A program made the position numbers and the translations under genes. From CAG-964 sp902789345 (GTDB lineage Bacteria; Bacillota; Clostridia; Oscillospirales; Acutalibacteraceae), in NCBI GenBank assembly GCA_052117325.1, contig JBQKJJ010000013.1: 64,000 bases of DNA, one strand, 5' to 3'. Below are positions 59,647-64,000 of the stretch, one piece after another; position 1 is the first letter of the stretch, and every line of letters starts with the position of its first letter. The notes under the pieces were generated by a model, which made no database searches, was not told where the DNA came from, and worked only from the letters and a program-made list of their open reading frames with translations.

Positions 59647-60546
59647 ATGATAAAGTTTGTTAATGTGTCAAAGGATTATGAAGACAGTGACACACACGCA
59701 CTGCGAAAAACATCGTTGACAATTAATGACGGTGAATTTGTGTTTATTGTTGGCTCATCGGGAGCAGGAAAAAGCACACTCCTAAAATTAATAATGAGGG
59801 AGCAGCTGCCTACAAGCGGCGATATAATAATTGACGACCAGGTCATAAATAGGCTTTCAAGAAAAGAAGTGCCGTATTTACGCAGAAAAATGGGTATGGT
59901 TTATCAGGATTTCAGACTTATAGATAAAATGAATGTATTCGACAATGTTGCGTTTGCTATGCGTGTTATAGGTGCAAGTCCGTCGGAGATAAGAAAGAGA
60001 GTACCGTTTATTTTAAAATTGGTGGGACTGGAACATAAAATAAAAGTGCGTCCCAGTCAGCTTTCAGGCGGTGAACGCCAACGTGTAAGCTTGGCAAGGG
60101 CAATAGTAAATAAGCCAAAGGTTGTTATAGCGGACGAGCCTACGGCAAATGTTGACTTTGATATGTCCATAGGAATTATAAAACTGCTAAAGAAAATCAA
60201 CGAAGACGGAACAACGGTTATAGTTGTTACCCACGATAAAGATATAGTAAAGGAAGTAGGCGGCAGAATTATTGAACTTGACCAGGGTCGTGTAATTTCT
60301 GATACCGGTGCTTCCCAACCGGAACATTCCCATAATCAAAATGGCGATAATGCAGACGACAGCGAAAATTCTTCTGAATTATTAAATGATGCCAAAAAGA
60401 ACAATGCCGACAAAACGGAAGATAACGCAGAGCAAAAATCCGAGAATACCTACGCAGTAACCCAAGAAAAAGAAGAGCTGTTGGATATGGATAGGTATGA
60501 TAGGCTTATTTCTGAAATTACTGCCGAACAAACCGACAAGAAGTAA
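59647..60546 (+). CDS. ftsE: cell division ATPase FtsE with long acidic tail
   Basis: A 299-residue ABC ATPase. Walker A GSSGAGKST, FRLIDKMNVFDNVAFAM, signature LSGGERQRVSLARA and Walker B VVIADEPTANVD match FtsE. It drives conformational change in FtsX to activate a septal hydrolase. After the core (about 222 residues) there is a roughly 75-residue Asn/Asp/Glu/Lys-rich extension that standard FtsE lacks; its tip (LLDMDRYDRLISEITAEQ) may be a short helix. ftsX follows in the same operon. Confidence 0.94.
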   Translation: MIKFVNVSKDYEDSDTHALRKTSLTINDGEFVFIVGSSGAGKSTLLKLIMREQLPTSGDIIIDDQVINRLSRKEVPYLRRKMGMVYQDFRLIDKMNVFDNVAFAMRVIGASPSEIRKRVPFILKLVGLEHKIKVRPSQLSGGERQRVSLARAIVNKPKVVIADEPTANVDFDMSIGIIKLLKKINEDGTTVIVVTHDKDIVKEVGGRIIELDQGRVISDTGASQPEHSHNQNGDNADDSENSSELLNDAKKNNADKTEDNAEQKSENTYAVTQEKEELLDMDRYDRLISEITAEQTDKK

Positions 60547-60578
60547 ATCGGCGTTGGACTATAGAGGAGTTTTTACAT

Positions 60579-61490
60579 ATGAAAGGTTTTGGATATTTAT
60601 TTAGCGAGGGCGTTAAGGGTGTGTGGAACAACCGTGCAATGTCTATAGCGTCCATAGGTATATTGGTTACTTGCCTTTTAATAACAGGCGCTGCGGTTTT
60701 ATTTTGTCAGAATTTGCAAATATTGGTTGACGAAATCGGTGACGAAAACATTACCACAGTATTCCTTGATTTTGATTTAAAAAGCGATAAAGAAGCGGCC
60801 ATAAAAAAGCAGCTTGAATCCAATGACAATGTTGAGAGTGTTTCTTTTTATTCAAAAGAGGAAGGCATAAAAGAGTTGCAGGACAGTCTGGACAGCTTGG
60901 ATGATATTAAAAGTGAATTTCAGGGTGACAACAATCCTTTGCCGGATGCCTACAAGGTAACTATGAAGGATTTATCTAAATACGAAAAAACAGCTGATGA
61001 AATTTCTAAAATAGACGGAGTTCTACAGGTTAGCAATAAAAAAGACTGGGTACAGCGTTTTACACAGATTAAGAATTTTGTTGCTGTGGGAGGCTTTTGG
61101 GTAGTTTTGGTGCTTGGTTTAGTTTCATTATTTATTGTATCCACTGCCATAAGAACAACAATGCACTCAAGGCGCTTTGAGATAAGCATAATGAAATCTG
61201 TAGGCGCTACAAATTCCTTTGTACGCATTCCGTTTATTGTAGAGGGTATTAGCTTGGGTGTTCTTTCGGGAATTGTGGGCTCTATACTTTTAAAGTTTGT
61301 ATACGAGGGCATTGGTAACGCTCTTGAAAGCGGACTTTCAAGAACTATTGCTATTATTGATTTTAATTCTGTGGTAGGTTATGTATTTTTGGGTATGGTT
61401 TTGTTTGGCGGCGCAATGGGAGCAATAGGTGCGGCAATTTCAATAAGAAAGTATTTAAAGCTGGAAGGCAACGAGCTTCTGGGCTGGTAA
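60579..61490 (+). CDS. ftsX: cell division permease-like protein FtsX
   Basis: A 303-residue type VII ABC-like protein: TM1 (about 22-42), an extracellular loop (about 45-165) with KEEGIKELQDSLDSLDD, then TM2-4. The cytoplasmic N-terminus (LFSEGVKGVWNNRAMSIASIG) and coupling segment (RRFEISIMKSVGATNSFVRIPFIVEG) are conserved. The loop is expected to grip the coiled coil of the M23 protein encoded next. It starts at ATG 60579 behind AGAGGAG. Confidence 0.94.
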   Translation: MKGFGYLFSEGVKGVWNNRAMSIASIGILVTCLLITGAAVLFCQNLQILVDEIGDENITTVFLDFDLKSDKEAAIKKQLESNDNVESVSFYSKEEGIKELQDSLDSLDDIKSEFQGDNNPLPDAYKVTMKDLSKYEKTADEISKIDGVLQVSNKKDWVQRFTQIKNFVAVGGFWVVLVLGLVSLFIVSTAIRTTMHSRRFEISIMKSVGATNSFVRIPFIVEGISLGVLSGIVGSILLKFVYEGIGNALESGLSRTIAIIDFNSVVGYVFLGMVLFGGAMGAIGAAISIRKYLKLEGNELLGW

Positions 61491-61512
61491 TTTCGGAAGG
61501 AATGGTGAAATA

Positions 61513-62850
61513 ATGAAAAAATTATTTTTAGCTGCTATTGCAGCATCTCTTATTTGTATGCAGACAATGTCAATTTATGCGGTATCTGACCAAGACATTC
61601 AAAATGGAAGCGATAACTCAAGTGAAATTTCTACTAAAGAGAATGAAAACGAAAAGCTTATTCAGCAAATTTCTGACCTTAACAAGGATATTGAAGCAAC
61701 AAAGCTTGAAATTGCACAGCTGCAGCAGGAAATTGACAATTCCAATGTTACCATAAAGGACCTGAATTCCGATATTAAAACCAATAAAGAATTGCTGAAA
61801 AAACGAATTAGGGCAATATATATGTCAGGCTCCACAAGTAATTTAGAGATTATTTTAGGTGCCGAAAATTTTACGGATTTCCTCAACAAAATGGACTATA
61901 TTTCTGTTATATCAAAACACGATTCTGAAATGATAAACACATTGTCACAGCAGATTGACAGCAACAAAGACAGCCAAAAAGTTTTGGAAAATTCCAAGAA
62001 AACCCTTGAAACTAAAAATAAAGAACTGCTTAAAAACAAAGCAAGCTTTGAAAAAATTCTAAAGGCCAATAAAGAAAAGCTGAATTATTTGTATGCTGAG
62101 AACACTGAAATTTCTGACAATCTTTCAGCCGACAATGACGCAGGCTACCAAAGTCTTGAAAGTAATATAAAGAGCTACTATAGCCGCCTTGAAAATGAAC
62201 AGGCAAGCGAATCGTCAAGCAGCAGTGCGGCTTCAAGCAGTAAGCCGTCATCAAATAAAAACCAATCGTCCAGTTCAAGCTCATCTACATCGGGTAGCTC
62301 TTCGCAAACACCGGTTATAAAGCCTACCCAGCCGGCAAGTTCAAACGATGATTCGGGCAATGATAATTCAGACAATAACAGCAACGATGGCAACAATAAC
62401 ACAAGCACCACCGGCTACATATGGCCTGTGCCGGGCTTTTATAACCTTACCTCATTGTGGAATGAGGACAGAGGCTCGTACAACCACGGTGCGCTTGATA
62501 TTGCCAGTGCAGGCATAGACGGTGCAAATGTTGTTGCGGCAAGGGCAGGTACGGTAACCTTTGCAAATAACGATTGTATACACAACTGGGGCAAAGACGC
62601 CAGCTGTGGTTGTGGCGGCGGTTATGGAAATTTTGTTATGCTTGACCATGGTGACGGCTATATGACAGTGTATGCCCATATGAGTTCTATAGCAGTATCT
62701 ACAGGCGACTATGTAGAGGCGGGCCAGCTGTTGGGCTTTGTAGGCTCTACAGGTCATTCTACCGGTGCACATTTACACTTTGAAACACGCTACGACGGCG
62801 TAAAGTATAACCCAATGACCGAGTACCCAAACCTGTCAATTACATACTAA
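61513..62850 (+). CDS. FtsEX-controlled M23 peptidoglycan hydrolase (EnvC/PcsB-like)
   Basis: A 445-residue secreted protein: signal peptide (about 1-24), long coiled coil (about 40-215, KLIQQISDLNKDIEATKLEIAQLQQEI), Ser/Asn linker (about 220-300) and a C-terminal LytM/M23 domain. Zinc/catalytic motifs NHGALDI (HxxxD), VYAHMS and GAHLHFE are intact, so the enzyme should be active. An insertion rich in Cys (CIHNWGKDASCGCGGG) lies inside the domain. It is the counterpart of E. coli EnvC, B. subtilis CwlO and pneumococcal PcsB, which FtsEX switches on at division or elongation. Confidence 0.93.
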   Translation: MKKLFLAAIAASLICMQTMSIYAVSDQDIQNGSDNSSEISTKENENEKLIQQISDLNKDIEATKLEIAQLQQEIDNSNVTIKDLNSDIKTNKELLKKRIRAIYMSGSTSNLEIILGAENFTDFLNKMDYISVISKHDSEMINTLSQQIDSNKDSQKVLENSKKTLETKNKELLKNKASFEKILKANKEKLNYLYAENTEISDNLSADNDAGYQSLESNIKSYYSRLENEQASESSSSSAASSSKPSSNKNQSSSSSSSTSGSSSQTPVIKPTQPASSNDDSGNDNSDNNSNDGNNNTSTTGYIWPVPGFYNLTSLWNEDRGSYNHGALDIASAGIDGANVVAARAGTVTFANNDCIHNWGKDASCGCGGGYGNFVMLDHGDGYMTVYAHMSSIAVSTGDYVEAGQLLGFVGSTGHSTGAHLHFETRYDGVKYNPMTEYPNLSITY

Positions 62851-62863
62851 ATATAGATGAAAA

Positions 62864-62902
62864 AAGCGGACAGCTCTGCATTAATAGGGCTGTCCGTTTG
62901 TG
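62864..62902 (+). terminator. terminator after ftsEX operon
   Basis: AAGCGGACAGCTCT and AGGGCTGTCCGTTT form a long stem with G-U pairs. The T-tract is short. Confidence 0.75.
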
Positions 62903-62940
62903 ATATTAACAAAAATTTTTACAAATAGGAGGCAGGGGCA

Positions 62941-63840
62941 ATGCACGACATATGGAATCCTTGGCATGGCTGTATAAAGTGCAGTGAGGGCTGTGACAAC
63001 TGCTATATGTACTACTTAGACAGTCAGAGAAACAGCTGCGGCAGTAATATTTACCGAACTAAGCAGGGCTTTAATTATCCACTGCAAAAGAATAAAGACG
63101 GCTCTTTTAAAGTGGCAAGTGGCGAGCAAATTCGTGTGTGTATGACCTCTGACTTCTTTTTAGAGCAGGCGGATGTATGGAGAGAGGACGCCTGGAGTAT
63201 TATAAAAGAGCGCAGTGATGTTAAGTTTTTTCTGCTTACCAAACGCCCACAAAGGGTTTTGGAGTGTTTGCCTGACGACTGGGGTAACGGTTGGGAAAAT
63301 GTGTTTTTTAATGTGACCTGTGAAAACCAAAAGAGGGCAGACGAAAGAATTCCCATAATGTTGTCACTTCCCTTTAAGCACAAAGGTATTATGTGCGCAC
63401 CTTTTATCGGCAGTGTAACCATAGATAAATACCTTGCTACCGGGCAGATAGAACAGGTTATTTGTGGCGGTGAAAATTACGACGGCTGTCGTCCCTGCTG
63501 TTTCGATTGGGTTAAGCAGCTGCAGAGTGAATGTATAAAGCACGATGTTACCTTTTGCTTTATAGAAACAGGCACATTGTTTATAAAAGACGGCAGACAA
63601 TATCATTTGCCAAATAAAAGACTACAGGCAAAAATGGCGTATAAGTCTGGTATGAACTTTACAGGTAAGCCAATAGAATATAAGCTTACCAATCCGCTGG
63701 GAATGGAAATTCCAAAGGAAGAATTGTATGTGCCGTATTTTGGAGAAAACTGCAAAATGTGCGGTTCTCGGTTAATTTGCAACGGCTGTAGTCGCTGTGG
63801 AAAGTGCAATGTCAAAAATACAGCAACAAGTAAGCATTAA
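62941..63840 (+). CDS. DUF5131 (phage Gp37/Gp68) family, probable radical SAM protein
   Basis: A 299-residue protein starting at ATG 62941 behind AGGAGG. The N-terminus WNPWHGCIKCSEGCDNCYMY contains C14-x3-C18-x2-C21, the cluster-binding spacing of radical SAM enzymes, which fits the Gp37/Gp68 group. Further family motifs are CMTSDFFLEQADVWR, FLLTKRPQRV, NVTCENQKRADERIP and GGENYDGCRPC. A C-terminal zinc ribbon (CKMCG...CSRCGKC) is added. The reaction is not known. It sits next to a probable insertion sequence and could be mobile cargo. Confidence 0.8.
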   Translation: MHDIWNPWHGCIKCSEGCDNCYMYYLDSQRNSCGSNIYRTKQGFNYPLQKNKDGSFKVASGEQIRVCMTSDFFLEQADVWREDAWSIIKERSDVKFFLLTKRPQRVLECLPDDWGNGWENVFFNVTCENQKRADERIPIMLSLPFKHKGIMCAPFIGSVTIDKYLATGQIEQVICGGENYDGCRPCCFDWVKQLQSECIKHDVTFCFIETGTLFIKDGRQYHLPNKRLQAKMAYKSGMNFTGKPIEYKLTNPLGMEIPKEELYVPYFGENCKMCGSRLICNGCSRCGKCNVKNTATSKH

Positions 63841-63900
63841 ATAAAAAATATTAAAAAATCGCGCGTTGTAAAATGAAGTTGAACATTTTAAAAAAAATGA

Positions 63901-63915
63901 GGTCCATAGCGGACC
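63901..63915. repeat. small palindrome near probable insertion sequence end
   Basis: GGTCC-ATAGC-GGACC, 55 bases before a transposase-like start codon. It could be part of an insertion sequence terminal region; the true end is not defined. Confidence 0.35.
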
Positions 63916-63969
63916 ACTGTGTTAGAATTAAGTTACCACACAAAATACACACAGGAAGAGGCAATCGCT

Positions 63970-64000
63970 ATGGACTACCCCAATAATAACACAAAACATG
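63970..64000 (+). CDS. probable IS30-type transposase start (partial)
   Basis: ATG 63970 behind AGGAAGAGG begins MDYPNNNTKH before the window ends. IS30-family transposases of ruminococci often start with an Asn-rich leader and T-K-H-L-T; only the TKH is visible here. Ten residues cannot prove it. Confidence 0.4.
   Translation, partial: MDYPNNNTKH

Overview
The window looks like chromosomal DNA near the replication origin of a low-to-medium GC Gram-positive anaerobe of the class Clostridia, most likely a Ruminococcus-like member of the Oscillospiraceae. Four things point there: the Firmicutes origin order (recF end, remB, gyrB, gyrA, then mnmE, mnmG, rsmG, noc-like, parA, parB, serS); frequent TTG/GTG starts with strong ribosome sites; a PerR/reverse-rubrerythrin pair and a two-subunit class I fumarase; and a large secreted protein with PTEAPTE linkers and starch-binding-like modules, a style typical of gut ruminococci. 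Species assignment is inference.

Layout. 1-6.9 kb: recF end, remB, two zinc-ribbon membrane proteins, gyrB, a YcxB-like protein, a thioesterase, gyrA. 6.9-16.9 kb: tRNA modification (mnmE, mnmG), 16S methylation (rsmG), chromosome partition (two ParB-family genes, parA, two perfect parS sites), serS, guaB. 17-28.8 kb is mostly minus strand: reverse rubrerythrin and perR, rarA, glyA, a lipoprotein, fumarase and nadE, with plus-strand cell-wall genes (deacetylase, amidase, G5/3D protein) between. 28.8-33.3 kb: htrA behind three near-identical promoter modules, a non-coding stretch of CU-rich hairpins, tRNA-Thr, and a MATE exporter behind a leader with a terminator. 33.4-42.4 kb: asnB and a complete phosphate regulon (pstSCAB, phoU, phoP, phoR) behind phased Pho boxes; PstS is circularly permuted. 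42.5-50.2 kb: zinc-ribbon/SPFH pair, two PH-domain membrane proteins, ilvB, citrate synthase. 50.3-54.5 kb: tRNA-Glu, tRNA-Met, a tiny Cys-rich protein, a phosphodiesterase, three unknown small genes, sfsA, a cohesin-like surface protein and a lone 5S rRNA. 54.7-59 kb: the 1412-residue modular surface protein. 59.6-64 kb: ftsE, ftsX and an M23 hydrolase (septal wall hydrolysis), a putative radical-SAM DUF5131 protein, and the start of a probable insertion sequence.

Functional themes are replication and partition near the origin, envelope homeostasis (htrA, ftsEX-M23, 3D/G5, deacetylase, amidase), oxidative stress, phosphate sensing and surface polysaccharide binding. The most unusual signals are the triplicated htrA promoter module, the CU-rich hairpin array after htrA, the MATE leader, the permuted PstS, the modular starch-binding-like protein and the isolated 5S gene. 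Coordinates use the start codon best supported by the ribosome binding site, often shorter than the longest open frame.
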